The notes beneath the pieces were generated by a model. That model was not told the DNA's origin. It ran no database searches and saw only the letters and a list, made by a program, of their open reading frames with translations. Positions 24,824-35,064 of a stretch of 64,000 nt of DNA are shown here, one piece after another. Numbering within the stretch: the stretch's first letter is position 1; each line of letters starts with the position of its first letter. Location: assembly GCF_901827185.1 (NCBI RefSeq), contig NZ_LR594671.1, forward strand, positions 3,906,001-3,970,000. Direction: 5' to 3'. Made by a program: the position numbers and the translations under genes. The stretch comes from Variovorax sp. PBL-E5 (lineage in GTDB: Bacteria > Pseudomonadota > Gammaproteobacteria > Burkholderiales > Burkholderiaceae_C).

Positions 24824-27420
24824 TTCGAGACCACGCCCTTGATGCCGCCGCCGATCAGCGCCGCCAGGTCGAGCAGCACGAACAGCGGCGTCACGCCGCC
24901 GGGGACGGCGAGATAGCGCGCTTCCCATACCGGCTCGAACTTGTCCTTGAAGCTGTGCAGCCCGCGAAAGCCGTAGAAGCGCTCGCCGTAGTCGAACAGC
25001 AGCCGGCCCACGCGCTGCCAGCGCGGCGCATGCCGGCGCGTGGTCATGCCCGCCATCGGCGACATGCCGAGGCCGAAGCGTTGGTAGCCCTCGGCCTGCA
25101 GGTGCAGCACCACTTTCGCGAACAGGAAATCCATCGTGCCCGGCGGCGCATCGGGCACGAAGCGCATCAGGTCCACGCTCGCCTCCTGCGTGGCCGCGGT
25201 GACCAGCAGGTTGGCGAAGGCGATGATCCGGCCCTCGCGGCGCACCACCGCGACCGGAAGCTGCGCCAGATAGCGCGCGTTGAAGCTGCCGACCGAGAAG
25301 CCCTTCTCGCGCGTCTTCTGGCGCTCGAGCCAGGCATCGGAGACCGCGCGCAACTCGGGCAGCAGCGCGCCCACCGCCGCGGGCGGCAGCACCTCGAAGC
25401 CGAGGCCTTCGCGCTCGCCCCGGTTCATGCCCGAGCGCAGGTTGGCGCGCCTGGCGCCCTTCAGGCTGAAGCCCCGCAATTCGATGTGCGCGTACTCGCC
25501 CAGCTTGAAGGCATGCAGGCCGCAGTCCAGGTACAGCGGCAGCGCGGCCGGACGCACCTGGTAGAAGGCCGGCCGGCCGCCGTGCGCGCTGGCGAGTTCG
25601 ACGAAGCGCCACACCAGGTCGGACCACTCGCGCGGATCGCCGAAGGGCCCGAACAGGCCGATCCACGAGCGCCCGTGCTTGCCGAACATCAGGACGCTGC
25701 GGCCCGACGGCGAGAACAGCAGGTGCTTGTCGCCGGTCAGCGCATACCAGCCTTCGGACGCGGGCCCGGCGCGCACGATGGCGGCGGCGCGTTCGATCTC
25801 CTCGTCCGAAGGCAGCGCCACCGCGCCCGCCGGCGGCCGCAGCAATTGCCACAGCCCGAAGGCCAGGCCCGCCAGCACGACGCCCAGCAGCGCGCGCAGC
25901 GAGCGCGGCGCCTGCGCGTCGAGTTCGAACTCCCACCACAACCGGTTGGTGTAGCCCACTTCCTGGTAGGCGAAGAACAGCACCCAGATGCAGGCCGCGA
26001 CGACGCCCGCCAGCGCCAGCAGCCATTCGGGTTCCAGCCGCTGCGAGAACAGGGTCGAGGGCCGGTCGAACTGGCGGCGCGAGATCAAGAGCAGCACCGC
26101 GATCGCCGACAGCAGCGCGGCCTCGTGCAGCGCGAAGCCCTTGGGGAGTGCCAGCACCAGGGCGACGATCGAGAGCCCGAGCGCCGCCCACCACGCGGCA
26201 TCGAGCCGGTGCAGCAGGCCGCGCGCCACCAGCACCAGGCCGAGCCCGGCGACGCTGCCGAGAAAATGCGAGGCCTCGATGAGCGGCAGCGGCACGTTCA
26301 GTGCGGCGAGGATTTCCTTCGCATCCTCCGTCAGCGGCGTGACGCCCGAGACCAGCAGCCATCCGCCCGCCACCAGCGTCAGCGCGGCCATCAGCCGCGG
26401 GCTCAGGCGCACCGCCGCGCGGCCGATCGGTGCCGCCACGCCCGAGCGCAGTTCGTAGACCACGATCAGCGCGCTGGCCACCACCAGCGGCAGCACGTAG
26501 TAGATGCCGCGGTTGAGCACCAGCGCGCCGAGCATCGCCCCGGTCGGCACGTGCGTGCCGCCGGCCAGCAGCATCACCGCCTCGAACACGCCGACACCGC
26601 CGGGCACATGGCTGGCGATGCCGGCCGTGATGGCGATCGCATAGAAGATCACGAAGGTGGGCAGCGCGATCCGGTCGGCGGGCAGCAGGAACCAGAGCGC
26701 CGCGGCCGAGGCTGCCAGCTCGACGGCCGAGATCACCAGCTGCCGCAAGGCCAGGCCCGCCTGCGGCAGCCGCAGCGTGCGCTGCGCGCCCAGATGCAGC
26801 GCGCGCCGCCGCGCGCACAGCCAGAGGAAGGCGGCCAGCGCGATCAGCAGCGCCGCGCCCAGCGCGCGCAGCGCCAGCGGCCGCACGTGCAGCAGCGGCG
26901 CCACTTCGTGCGCGCCCCACAGCAGCCCGAGCGCACCGAAGGCCGCGATGCCCAGGCCGAAGGCGGCGGCGTTGAAGACGATGACCTGCGCGATCTGGTG
27001 CGGCTCCAGCCCGGCGGCCGCATACATGCGCGTGCGCACCGCGCCGCCGGTCAGCGGACCGAGGCCGATGGTGTTGGACAGGGCGTAGGCGACAAAGGAA
27101 GTCAGCAGCACCGTGGAGCGCGCGACCTTGGCGCGGGCATAACTCAGCGACGAGGCGTCATAGCCGCTCAACGCGAAGTAGCTCGCGGCAGTGGCCGCGA
27201 TCGCGAGCGCGATGTTCGAGCCCGGCGTGGCCTGCACCGCGGCCATCACATCGTCGTAGCGAACCTCATGCAGCAGCCGGTGCAGCGCAACGCCGATCGC
27301 GATGGCGAGAACGACGCCGAGCGCCGCCATCAGCCACGGTTTCAGGCGCGGCCACCAGGGGCCCGGCCGAAGCTTCGGCAGGCTACGGAGCGGGAGAGGA
27401 TCGATGGGGTATTCGGACAC
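24820..27420 (-). CDS. mprF: Phosphatidylglycerol lysyltransferase/flippase MprF
   Basis: Bifunctional membrane enzyme, 866 residues from GTG 27420. The N-terminal two-thirds have a dozen or more hydrophobic spans (flippase domain, with NTIGLGPLTGGAVRTRMY and SHVPGGVGVFE). The C-terminal ~330 residues form the cytosolic DUF2156/GNAT-like synthase domain that transfers Lys from Lys-tRNA to phosphatidylglycerol (MNRGEREGLGFEVLPP, GLGMSPMAGM). The start is uncertain: the frame is open to 27579 but the first 53 residues are Arg-rich and unlike MprF. Modified lipid lowers surface charge and protects against cationic peptides and acid. Confidence 0.9.
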   Translation of the reverse strand: MSEYPIDPLPLRSLPKLRPGPWWPRLKPWLMAALGVVLAIAIGVALHRLLHEVRYDDVMAAVQATPGSNIALAIAATAASYFALSGYDASSLSYARAKVARSTVLLTSFVAYALSNTIGLGPLTGGAVRTRMYAAAGLEPHQIAQVIVFNAAAFGLGIAAFGALGLLWGAHEVAPLLHVRPLALRALGAALLIALAAFLWLCARRRALHLGAQRTLRLPQAGLALRQLVISAVELAASAAALWFLLPADRIALPTFVIFYAIAITAGIASHVPGGVGVFEAVMLLAGGTHVPTGAMLGALVLNRGIYYVLPLVVASALIVVYELRSGVAAPIGRAAVRLSPRLMAALTLVAGGWLLVSGVTPLTEDAKEILAALNVPLPLIEASHFLGSVAGLGLVLVARGLLHRLDAAWWAALGLSIVALVLALPKGFALHEAALLSAIAVLLLISRRQFDRPSTLFSQRLEPEWLLALAGVVAACIWVLFFAYQEVGYTNRLWWEFELDAQAPRSLRALLGVVLAGLAFGLWQLLRPPAGAVALPSDEEIERAAAIVRAGPASEGWYALTGDKHLLFSPSGRSVLMFGKHGRSWIGLFGPFGDPREWSDLVWRFVELASAHGGRPAFYQVRPAALPLYLDCGLHAFKLGEYAHIELRGFSLKGARRANLRSGMNRGEREGLGFEVLPPAAVGALLPELRAVSDAWLERQKTREKGFSVGSFNARYLAQLPVAVVRREGRIIAFANLLVTAATQEASVDLMRFVPDAPPGTMDFLFAKVVLHLQAEGYQRFGLGMSPMAGMTTRRHAPRWQRVGRLLFDYGERFYGFRGLHSFKDKFEPVWEARYLAVPGGVTPLFVLLDLAALIGGGIKGVVSK

Positions 27421-27602
27421 GAGGCGAAGGGGCAATCTGCTGAACGCCCGATCGGCAAGGCGGGAGGACACGCCGCGCCGAAATACCTCACGCTGTGACA
27501 CAAAATAACCGGGCGTCACGCGTTGTTGCGCGCGCCGCGGTGGGCGCGCCACGGCCCGGCGCCGGCCCGCACGCCGCAACGCGGCCGCGCGGAATCGGAA
27601 TC

Positions 27603-29456
27603 TCAGGCCGCCTGGACGAACCGGCTGCGGATCGACTGCTCGATACCCGCCGCATCGAGGCCGATGCCGGCCAGCAGCCTGGCCGGATCGCCATGCTCGA
27701 TGAAGCGGTCGGGCAGGCCGAGCTGCAGCACGGGCCTGTCGATGCGCGCGGCCTGCAGCGCCTCCAGCACGGCGCTGCCGGCGCCGCCCATGATGGCGCC
27801 CTCCTCGACCGTGACCAGCGCATCGTGCGTGGCCGCGACCTTCAGCAGCAACTCGACGTCGAGCGGCTTGGCCCAGCGCATGTTGACCACCGTGGCGTCG
27901 AGCGCCTCGGCCGCCTTGAGCGCCGGATACAGCAGCGTGCCGAAGGCGAGGATGGCGATGCGCTTCCCCTCACGCCGGACCTCGCCCTTGCCGAAGGACA
28001 GGCCCTCGAGCGTGAGCGCCGGCGTGACGCCCGCGCCCGCGCCGCGCGGATAGCGCACCGCGACCGGATGGTTCTGCTCGTAAGCCGTGGTGAGCAGCCG
28101 CCGGCACTCGGCCTCGTCGGCCGGGCAGGCGACGCTCATGTTGGGGATGCAGCGCAGGAAGGCGATGTCGTAGGCGCCCGCATGCGTGGCGCCGTCGGCG
28201 CCCACCAGACCGGCGCGATCGAGCGCGAACACCACCGGCAGGTTCTGGATCGCGACGTCGTGGATCAGCTGGTCGTAGGCGCGCTGCAGGAAGGTCGAGT
28301 AGATCGCGACCACGGGCTTGAGCCCCTCGCACGCGAGGCCCGCCGCGAAGGTGACCGAATGCTGCTCGGCAATGCCGACGTCGTAGTAGCGGCCCGGAAA
28401 GCGCTTCTCGAACTCGACCAGCCCCGAGCCTTCGCGCATCGCCGGCGTGATGCCGACCAGCCGGCCGTCCTGCGCGGCCATGTCGCACAGCCAGCTGCCG
28501 AAGACCTGGGTGAAGGTCTGCTTGGGCGCGGTCGCGGGCTTCACCAGGCCGACGGCCGGATCGAACTTGGACGGCCCGTGATAGGCCACCGGGTCGGCCT
28601 CCGCCAGCTTGTAGCCCTGGCCCTTCCTGGTGACCACGTGCAGGAACTGCGGACCGTGCAGGTGCTTGAGGTTCTCGAGCGTGGGCACCAGCGAATCGAG
28701 ATCGTGGCCGTCGATCGGGCCGACATAGTTGAAGCCGAACTGCTCGAACAGCGTGGCCGGCACCACCATGCCCTTGGCATGCTGCTCGAGGCGCTTGGCC
28801 AGCTCGAACAGCGGCGGCGCGGCGCGCAGCACGCTCTTGCCGACGTTCTTGGCGGCGGCATAGAAGTTGCCGCTCATCAGTTGCGCGAGGTAGCGGTTGA
28901 GCGCGCCGACCGGCGGGCTGATCGACATGTCGTTGTCGTTGAGGATGACCAGCAGCTTGCAGTCGCAGACACCCGCGTTGTTGAGCGCCTCGAAGGCCAT
29001 GCCGGCGGTGAGCGCGCCGTCGCCGATGATCGCGACCGCGTGCCGGTCCTCGCCCTTCTGCTTGGACGCCATCGCCATGCCGAGCGCGGCCGAAATGCTG
29101 GTCGACGAATGGGCGGTGCCGAAGGTGTCGTACTCGCTCTCGCTGCGCTGCGGGAAGCCCGAGATGCCGCCGAGCTGGCGCAAGGTCGGCATGCGCTCGC
29201 GGCGGCCGGTGAGGATCTTGTGCGGATAGGTCTGGTGGCCCACGTCCCACACCAGGCGGTCGTGCGGCGTGTTGAACACGTGGTGCAGCGCGACCGTGAG
29301 CTCGACCGTGCCGAGGTTCGAGCTCAGGTGGCCGCCGGTGCGCGACACGTTGTCGAGCACGCAGGTGCGCACCTCGTCGGCCAGCTGCTTGAGCTGGGCG
29401 CGGTCGAACTGCCGCAGGACGGAGGGATCGTGGATCGTGGGAAGCAGCGGGGCCAT
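27603..29456 (-). CDS. dxs: 1-Deoxy-D-xylulose-5-phosphate synthase
   Basis: ThDP enzyme that joins pyruvate and glyceraldehyde-3-phosphate, the first step of the MEP isoprenoid pathway. 617 residues, normal length. The ThDP motif starts [18 protein letters not shown], and [15 protein letters not shown] is a Dxs hallmark. The ATG at 29456 precedes [15 protein letters not shown]; the frame runs upstream into ispA and is not used. It is 19 bases downstream of ispA, forming an xseB-ispA-dxs operon. Confidence 0.97.
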   Translation of the reverse strand: MAPLLPTIHDPSVLRQFDRAQLKQLADEVRTCVLDNVSRTGGHLSSNLGTVELTVALHHVFNTPHDRLVWDVGHQTYPHKILTGRRERMPTLRQLGGISGFPQRSESEYDTFGTAHSSTSISAALGMAMASKQKGEDRHAVAIIGDGALTAGMAFEALNNAGVCDCKLLVILNDNDMSISPPVGALNRYLAQLMSGNFYAAAKNVGKSVLRAAPPLFELAKRLEQHAKGMVVPATLFEQFGFNYVGPIDGHDLDSLVPTLENLKHLHGPQFLHVVTRKGQGYKLAEADPVAYHGPSKFDPAVGLVKPATAPKQTFTQVFGSWLCDMAAQDGRLVGITPAMREGSGLVEFEKRFPGRYYDVGIAEQHSVTFAAGLACEGLKPVVAIYSTFLQRAYDQLIHDVAIQNLPVVFALDRAGLVGADGATHAGAYDIAFLRCIPNMSVACPADEAECRRLLTTAYEQNHPVAVRYPRGAGAGVTPALTLEGLSFGKGEVRREGKRIAILAFGTLLYPALKAAEALDATVVNMRWAKPLDVELLLKVAATHDALVTVEEGAIMGGAGSAVLEALQAARIDRPVLQLGLPDRFIEHGDPARLLAGIGLDAAGIEQSIRSRFVQAA

Positions 29457-29475
29457 GGAAAACGTCTTGTTGTTG

Positions 29476-30393
29476 TTATCGGTCGCGCTCGACGACCATG
29501 TGGGCCAGCGCGCGCAGCGCGCCGGTGTCGGCCAGTGTGCTGCGATCCAGCGCGGCCAGTGCATCGGCCAGCAGTTCCCTGGCCTGCGCACGCGCACCGT
29601 CGATGCCGAGCAGGGACACGTAGGTGGGCTTGTCGCTCGCGGCGTCCTTGCCGGCGGTCTTGCCGAGCGTCTGCGAATCGGCCGTGACGTCGAGGATGTC
29701 GTCGACCACCTGGAACGCGAGGCCGATGGCCGCGCCGTAGTCGCGCAGCGCCGCCAGCGCTCCGGCCGCGATCGGGCCGCCGCAGGCCGCGCCCATCTCG
29801 ACGCTGCCCTGCAGCAGCGCGCCGGTCTTGAGGCGGTGCATCTCGCGCAGCTGGGCCTCGTCGAGCGCGAGCCCGACGCTGGCCAGATCGATCGCCTGGC
29901 CGCCGGCCATGCCTTGCCCGCCGGCCGCGCGTGCCAGCAGGCCGCACAGGCGCGCCTGCACGGCCGGCGCCACGGCGTCGCCCTCGGGCGTGAGCAGCTC
30001 GAAGGCCAGCGCCTGCAGCGCATCGCCCGCGAGCAGCGCATCGGCCTCGCCGAACTTCACGTGCACCGTGGGCTTGCCGCGGCGCAGCACGTCGTTGTCC
30101 ATGCACGGCAGATCGTCGTGCACCAGCGAATAGGCATGGATCAGTTCGGCCGCGCAGGCAGCGCGCAGCGCAGCTTCTGCGTTGCCGCCGACGGCTTCGC
30201 TGGCCGCGAACACCAGCAGCGGACGCAGCCGCTTGCCGCCGTCGAGCACCGCATAGCGCATCGGGTTGCCGAGTTCGAGCGGCGCATCGACGCCGACCCA
30301 GGCCGACAGCGCGGCCTCCACCGTGGCCAGATGCGGTTCGCTCCACGCGGCGAGCCGCGCAGCGTCCCAATGCAGCAATGGCGCGCCGCTCAT
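29476..30393 (-). CDS. ispA: Farnesyl diphosphate synthase IspA
   Basis: Prenyltransferase that condenses DMAPP with two IPP to farnesyl diphosphate. 305 residues. First Asp-rich motif DDLPCMDND, second DDILD, plus [11 protein letters not shown] and the [14 protein letters not shown] stretch. Its start overlaps the xseB stop by four bases. Placement before dxs is a common gene order in proteobacteria. Confidence 0.96.
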   Translation of the reverse strand: MSGAPLLHWDAARLAAWSEPHLATVEAALSAWVGVDAPLELGNPMRYAVLDGGKRLRPLLVFAASEAVGGNAEAALRAACAAELIHAYSLVHDDLPCMDNDVLRRGKPTVHVKFGEADALLAGDALQALAFELLTPEGDAVAPAVQARLCGLLARAAGGQGMAGGQAIDLASVGLALDEAQLREMHRLKTGALLQGSVEMGAACGGPIAAGALAALRDYGAAIGLAFQVVDDILDVTADSQTLGKTAGKDAASDKPTYVSLLGIDGARAQARELLADALAALDRSTLADTGALRALAHMVVERDR

Positions 30394-30656
30394 TCCGCCG
30401 TCCAGGCCTTGAGACTGCCGGCGTCGAGCACCTTGATCTGTTCCTCGACCGCCTGCAGCCGGTCGCGGCAGAAGGCCAGCAACACGGCGCCGCGCTGGTA
30501 GCTGCCGAGCAGCTGGTCGAGCGGCAGCTGGCCCGACTCGAGCTCGGCCACCAGGCGTTCGAGCTCCTGCAGTCCGGCTTCGTAGGTGGGGGGCAGCGGG
30601 CCCGTATCGGGTGCAGGGGGTTGGCCCGGCGGGGAGGAGGAAGGCACCTTGGGCAT
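30390..30656 (-). CDS. xseB: Exodeoxyribonuclease VII small subunit
   Basis: 88 residues from ATG 30656 (an ATG at 30683 is also possible). The coiled-coil core [19 protein letters not shown] and [17 protein letters not shown] is diagnostic. The N-terminal ~20 residues are Pro/Ser-rich. It pairs with XseA (not in the window) in single-strand DNA degradation. First gene of the xseB-ispA-dxs operon. Confidence 0.95.
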   Translation of the reverse strand: MPKVPSSSPPGQPPAPDTGPLPPTYEAGLQELERLVAELESGQLPLDQLLGSYQRGAVLLAFCRDRLQAVEEQIKVLDAGSLKAWTAE

Positions 30657-30694
30657 TCGGGGATCGGGGATGAAACAGGGCATTTTAGGACGGC

Positions 30695-30700
30695 TACAAT
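30695..30700 (+). promoter_or_regulatory. Probable -10 box for the Rieske oxygenase gene
   Basis: TACAAT, 114 bases before the ATG at 30815, in the intergenic region shared with xseB. A weak -35 (TGAAAC/GAAACA around 30671-30677) lies 17-18 bases upstream. The implied leader is about 105 bases; it includes a pyrimidine-rich TTTTTCCTTCTCTCCCTG run. Confidence 0.45.
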
Positions 30701-30814
30701 CCTGGTCTTCCCTGGCCGGTCGCACCGGCGCAATTCCTCGGGCCGTTCAGCACCTTTCGACGGCAGCCTTCCGTTTTTCCTTCTCTCCCTGTGGGGAGCT
30801 TGGTCAGGTCACCC

Positions 30815-31954
30815 ATGTCTGATTTAAGTCTTCAACTGCAGCAGGCCTCGAGCCAACTTCCGGTTTCCGCGTATTTCGACGAGGCGCTCTACGCCCGCGA
30901 GCTGCAAACGCTTTTCGCCGCGGGCCCGCGCTATGTCGGCCACCGGCTGGCGGTGCCCGAGCCGGGCAATTTCCACACCCTGCCGCAGGAGCAGCAGGGC
31001 CGCGCGCTGGTACACACGCCCAAGGGCGTGGAGCTGATCTCCAACGTGTGCCGCCATCGCCAGGCGCTGATCCTGCAGGACCGCGGCAGCCTCGATGCGC
31101 AGGGCGGCGGCAACATCGTCTGCCCGCTGCACCGCTGGACCTATGCCGCGGCCGATCCGCGCAGCACCGGCACGCTGATCGGCGCGCCGCACTTCGAGCA
31201 GGATCCCTGCCTCAACCTGCACAACTACCCGCTGACCGAGTGGAACGGCCTGTTGTTCGAGAAGAACGCCCGCGGACAGGGCCGCGACGTCGCGGCCGAC
31301 CTCGCCAGCCTGGGCCCGCGCGCCGACCTCGACTTCGAAGGCTACGCGCTCGACCGGGTCGTGCTGCACGAGTGCAACTACAACTGGAAGACCTTCATCG
31401 AGGTCTACCTCGAGGACTACCACGTCGGCCCCTTCCATCCCGGGCTCGGCAGCTTCGTCACCTGCGACGACCTGCGCTGGGAATTCAACCGGCATTTCTC
31501 GGTGCAGACGGTCGGCGTTGCCAACCGGCTCGGCCGCGCCGGCAGCCCGATCTATCAGCGCTGGCAGGAGCAATTGCTGAAGTACCGCGAGGGCAAGCCG
31601 CCCAAGTACGGTGCGATCTGGCTCACCTACTACCCGCATGTGATGGTCGAGTGGTATCCGCACGTGCTCACCGTCTCGACGCTGCATCCGGTCGGCCCGC
31701 AGAAGACGCTCAACATGGTCGAGTTCTTCTACCCCGAGGAAATCGTCGCCTTCGAGCGCGAATTCATCGAAGCCCAGCAGGCCGCCTACATGGAGACCTG
31801 CGCCGAGGACGACGAGATCGCCGAGCGCATGGACGCCGGCCGCCGCGCGCTGATGCAGCGCGGCGACGACGAGAGCGGCCCCTACCAGAGCCCGATGGAA
31901 GATGGCATGCAGCAGTTCCACGAATGGTACCGCCGCGAGATGAAGAGCCCCTGA
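30815..31954 (+). CDS. Rieske-type aromatic ring-hydroxylating oxygenase, alpha-subunit family
   Basis: 379 residues. Rieske cluster ligands are CRH (in SNVCRHRQAL) and CPLH (in NIVCPLHRWTY). The mononuclear iron site is represented by NYNWKTFIEVYLEDYHVGPFH with two His after the bridging Asp. No reductase or ferredoxin gene is adjacent, so electron donors come from elsewhere. The substrate cannot be inferred. The ATG at 30815 is the first sensible start after the long leader. The DMT exporter follows after four bases, suggesting co-transcription. Confidence 0.9.
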   Translation: MSDLSLQLQQASSQLPVSAYFDEALYARELQTLFAAGPRYVGHRLAVPEPGNFHTLPQEQQGRALVHTPKGVELISNVCRHRQALILQDRGSLDAQGGGNIVCPLHRWTYAAADPRSTGTLIGAPHFEQDPCLNLHNYPLTEWNGLLFEKNARGQGRDVAADLASLGPRADLDFEGYALDRVVLHECNYNWKTFIEVYLEDYHVGPFHPGLGSFVTCDDLRWEFNRHFSVQTVGVANRLGRAGSPIYQRWQEQLLKYREGKPPKYGAIWLTYYPHVMVEWYPHVLTVSTLHPVGPQKTLNMVEFFYPEEIVAFEREFIEAQQAAYMETCAEDDEIAERMDAGRRALMQRGDDESGPYQSPMEDGMQQFHEWYRREMKSP

Positions 31955-31958
31955 GGCA

Positions 31959-32891
31959 ATGCAGGCACTCTGGATGGTGCTGGGCGCACTGGTCTTCGCG
32001 ACCATGGGCGTGTGCGTCAAGATCGCCTCGGCCTGGTTCTCCAGTGCCGAACTGGTGTTGTACCGTGGCCTGATCGGCATCCTTTTCCTGTGGGCGCTGG
32101 CGCGCAGCCGCGGCGTCTCGCTGGGCACGCGCTACCCGCTGATGCACGGCTGGCGCAGCCTGATCGGCGTGGTGTCGATGGGCGCGTGGTTCTACTCTAT
32201 CGCCCACATGCCGCTGGCCACCGCGATGACGCTCAACTACATGAGCAGCGTCTGGATCGCCGCCTTCCTGATCGGCGGCACGCTGCTGGCCTGGATGCCG
32301 GTGCCCGGGCGCGACGGCAGCCTGCCGCGGCCGCCGCTGCAGGGGCCGCTGATCCTCACCGTGCTCGCGGGCTTCGTCGGCGTGGTGCTGATGCTCAAGC
32401 CCAACGTCAACGACAGCCAGGGCTTCGCGGGCCTGGTCGGGCTGATGTCGGGCCTCACGGCGGCCTTTGCCTACATGCAGGTGGTGGCACTCTCGCGGCT
32501 CGGTGAACCCGAGGAGCGAACCGTGTTCTATTTCGCGGTGGGCTCGGCGATCGCCGGCGGCCTGGCCACGCTGCTCGGCGAAGCCACGCCGTGGGCCGAA
32601 TGGACCTGGATGCATGCCCTGTGGCTCGCGCCCGTGGGCGTGCTGGCGGCGGTGGGCCAGCTGTGCATGACGCGCGCCTATGCAAGCGCCAAGACCGAGA
32701 GCGGGACGCTGCTGGTCGCCAACCTGCAGTATTCGGGCATCGTCTTCGGCGCGATGTACAGCGTGCTGCTGTTCGGCGACCGCATCGACGCGATGGGCTG
32801 GGCCGGCATGGTGCTGATCGTCTTCAGCGGCATCGCGGCCACCGTGCTGCGCCAGCGATCGCTGCCGAAGGCGCCGGCCGAAGAGCATTGA
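31959..32891 (+). CDS. EamA/DMT-family transporter
   Basis: 310 residues, ten predicted membrane segments in two EamA repeats (first ~1-130, second ~150-300). Such proteins export amino acids or other metabolites across the inner membrane. LVANLQYSGIVFGAMYSVLLFGD near the C-terminus is characteristic. It starts four bases after the Rieske gene and 10 bases before the rhodanese gene. No specific substrate can be read. Confidence 0.9.
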   Translation: MQALWMVLGALVFATMGVCVKIASAWFSSAELVLYRGLIGILFLWALARSRGVSLGTRYPLMHGWRSLIGVVSMGAWFYSIAHMPLATAMTLNYMSSVWIAAFLIGGTLLAWMPVPGRDGSLPRPPLQGPLILTVLAGFVGVVLMLKPNVNDSQGFAGLVGLMSGLTAAFAYMQVVALSRLGEPEERTVFYFAVGSAIAGGLATLLGEATPWAEWTWMHALWLAPVGVLAAVGQLCMTRAYASAKTESGTLLVANLQYSGIVFGAMYSVLLFGDRIDAMGWAGMVLIVFSGIAATVLRQRSLPKAPAEEH

Positions 32892-32901
32892 AGGATTTCG
32901 C

Positions 32902-33810
32902 ATGTACACGACCCTGATCACCGCCGAGCAACTGACGGCCCTGCAGCGCAGCGCAGCGCCGCTGATGGTGTTCGACTGCAGCTTCGAGCTGATGAAGCCC
33001 GAGGCCGGCGCGCAGAACTACCGCGCGGCACACATTCCCGGCGCGCTCTACGCCGACCTCGACACCGACCTCAGCGCGAAGCACGGCATGCCGGGCGCGC
33101 ACGGCGAGGTGGTGGTGGCGCAGGACGAGGGCCTGCCCGCATCGGGCGGCCGCCATCCGCTGCCGAGCCGCGAGAAGTTCGCGGCCTGGCTGTCGTCGAT
33201 CGGCTTCGCCAACGGCATGCAGGCCGTGGTGTACGACCGCAACGGCGCCAACTACTGCGGCCGCCTCTGGTGGATGCTCAAGTGGATGGGCCACGAGGCC
33301 GTGGCCGTGCTCGACGGCGGACTGCAGGCCTGGCAGGCCGCGGGCGGCGCGGTCGCCGGCGGCGACGAGCCCGCGCGCTTCCAATCCAACTTCGTGGCCG
33401 CTGCGCCCTTGGTGGTGCTCGCCGACACGCAGCGCGTGCTCGCGCGGCTCGACCAGTCTGACCAGACGCTGATCGATGCGCGTGCCGCTGCGCGCTATCG
33501 CGGCGAGGTGGAACCTCTGGACCCGATCGCAGGTCACATCCCCGGGGCCCTGAACCGGCCCTTCACCGAGAACCTCGGCCCCGACGGCAAATTCAAGCCG
33601 GCCGCCCAGTTGCGCGCCGAGTTCGAGACCTTGCTGGCGGGCCGGGATCCGGCCACGGTCGTCCACCATTGCGGCAGCGGCGTGAGCGCGCTGCCCAACC
33701 TGCTCGCAATGCAGATCGCGGGCCTCGGGTCGACCGCGCTCTATGCCGGCAGCTGGAGCGAATGGAGCAACACGCCGGGGCTGCCGACCCGGCAAGGCGC
33801 AAACGCATGA
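32902..33810 (+). CDS. sseA: Two-domain rhodanese sulfurtransferase, SseA-like
   Basis: 302 residues, two rhodanese domains (about 1-140 inactive, 160-295 active). The active Cys lies in VVHHCGSGVSALPN; this CGSGV loop is typical of mercaptopyruvate/thiosulfate sulfurtransferases. AAHIPGALYADLDTDLS is the N-terminal domain signature. The stop overlaps the next start by four bases (ATGA), linking it to the zinc-uptake-like genes downstream. Confidence 0.93.
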   Translation: MYTTLITAEQLTALQRSAAPLMVFDCSFELMKPEAGAQNYRAAHIPGALYADLDTDLSAKHGMPGAHGEVVVAQDEGLPASGGRHPLPSREKFAAWLSSIGFANGMQAVVYDRNGANYCGRLWWMLKWMGHEAVAVLDGGLQAWQAAGGAVAGGDEPARFQSNFVAAAPLVVLADTQRVLARLDQSDQTLIDARAAARYRGEVEPLDPIAGHIPGALNRPFTENLGPDGKFKPAAQLRAEFETLLAGRDPATVVHHCGSGVSALPNLLAMQIAGLGSTALYAGSWSEWSNTPGLPTRQGANA

Positions 33811-34352
33811 ATCCTGCACGGCTGCTTTCCACCTTCGCACTGCCTGCGCTGCTCGCGCTGCCGATCGCGGCCATCGCGCAGCAGGCACAGCATGCGCACG
33901 TGCACGGCCAGCTCAGGCTCGATGTCGCGATCGACGGCCCGACCGTGGTCATCGAGATGGATTCGCCGCTCGACAACTTCATCGGCTTCGAGCACGCACC
34001 GAAGACCGATGCCGAAAAGAAAACCGCAGACGACGCCGTCGCCCAGCTGCGCGCGGCCGACCAGCTGTTCAGGATCGACCCCAGCGCCAACTGCAAGCTC
34101 GGCCCGGTGACGCTGCGCTCCGCGGCGCTCGGCCTGGGCAAGGCGGACGCCGACGCCGCCGAAGGCCATGCCGACCTCGACGGCACCTTCGCCTTCAACT
34201 GCACCAATGCGCAGGCGACCAAGTTCATCGACATCGCGCTGCTCGATGCCTTCAAGGGCATCCGGCAGATCGACGTCCAGATCGCCGCGCCGCAGGGCCA
34301 GTTCAAGCGCACGCTCAAGCGGCCGACCACACGCCTGACCTGGAGCAAGTGA
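33807..34352 (+). CDS. ZrgA-like DUF2796 periplasmic protein
   Basis: 181 residues with a Sec signal (LPALLALPIAAIAQQ). The mature start HAHVHGQLRLDVAIDG and PLDNFIGFEHAPKT are hallmarks of DUF2796, the family of the Vibrio zinc-uptake protein ZrgA. The His cluster suits metal binding. It is followed by an ABC ATPase, a permease and a DUF3299 protein, the arrangement expected for a Zrg-type system. No Zur-like site is recognised upstream. Confidence 0.85.
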   Translation: MNPARLLSTFALPALLALPIAAIAQQAQHAHVHGQLRLDVAIDGPTVVIEMDSPLDNFIGFEHAPKTDAEKKTADDAVAQLRAADQLFRIDPSANCKLGPVTLRSAALGLGKADADAAEGHADLDGTFAFNCTNAQATKFIDIALLDAFKGIRQIDVQIAAPQGQFKRTLKRPTTRLTWSK

Positions 34353-34359
34353 TCTCTTC

Positions 34360-35064
34360 GTGACGCCGCTGCTCGTCGCCGAATCGCTGCGCTTCGGCTG
34401 GCCGGGTGCCGGCGCGCCCTGCATCGACATCGAACGCCTCGAGGTGAGCGCCGGCGAGGCCGTGTTCCTGCACGGGCCGAGCGGCTGCGGCAAGAGCACG
34501 CTGCTGTCGCTCTTGGCCGGCGTGCTGGTGGCGGACGCGGGGCGCATCACGCTGCTGGGCCACGACTGGGCCGAGCTCTCGGGTTCCGCGCGCGACCGCT
34601 GCCGCGTCGCACATGTGGGCTACATCTTCCAGCAGTTCAACCTGCTGCCCTACCTCAGCGTGCTCGACAACGTGATGCTGCCCTGCCGCTTCTCGGCGCG
34701 GCGCATGGCGCAGGCCTCGACCGCCGGCCCGGCGCGCACGCAGGCCGAGCTGCTGCTCGAGCGCATGGGCCTGGACCGGAGCCTCTGGCCGCGCCAGGCC
34801 ATGCGGCTGTCGGTCGGCCAGCAGCAGCGCGTGGCCGCGGCGCGCGCACTGATCGGCCATCCCGAAGTGGTGATCGCCGACGAGCCCACTTCGGCGCTGG
34901 ACGAGGACCGGCGCGAAGCCTTCCTCGACGTGCTGCTCGCGGCCTGCGAGGCGAACCGCAGCGCGCTGGTGTTCGTGAGCCACGACCAGCGCATCGCGGC
35001 GCGCTTCGGGCGCCACGTGCTGCTGCCGCAGATCAATCGCGCGACGCAGGGGGCGCTTCCATGA
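34360..35064 (+). CDS. ABC ATPase, MacB/LolD-type, of the ZrgA-like cluster
   Basis: 234 residues, GTG start at 34360. Walker A GPSGCGKST, signature RLSVGQQQRVAAARAL, Walker B VVIADEPTSALD, and an H-loop FVSHDQR. This is the LolD/MacB subfamily that pairs with FtsX-like permeases rather than classical importers. Its end overlaps the permease start by four bases. Inferred role: energising metal uptake together with the neighbouring permease. Confidence 0.9.
   Translation: MTPLLVAESLRFGWPGAGAPCIDIERLEVSAGEAVFLHGPSGCGKSTLLSLLAGVLVADAGRITLLGHDWAELSGSARDRCRVAHVGYIFQQFNLLPYLSVLDNVMLPCRFSARRMAQASTAGPARTQAELLLERMGLDRSLWPRQAMRLSVGQQQRVAAARALIGHPEVVIADEPTSALDEDRREAFLDVLLAACEANRSALVFVSHDQRIAARFGRHVLLPQINRATQGALP

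Noticed and set aside
24514..27498. 994-codon open frame on the plus strand
   Set aside because: Antisense shadow of mprF/acvB; Arg/Gln/His-rich, no domain, caused by high GC.
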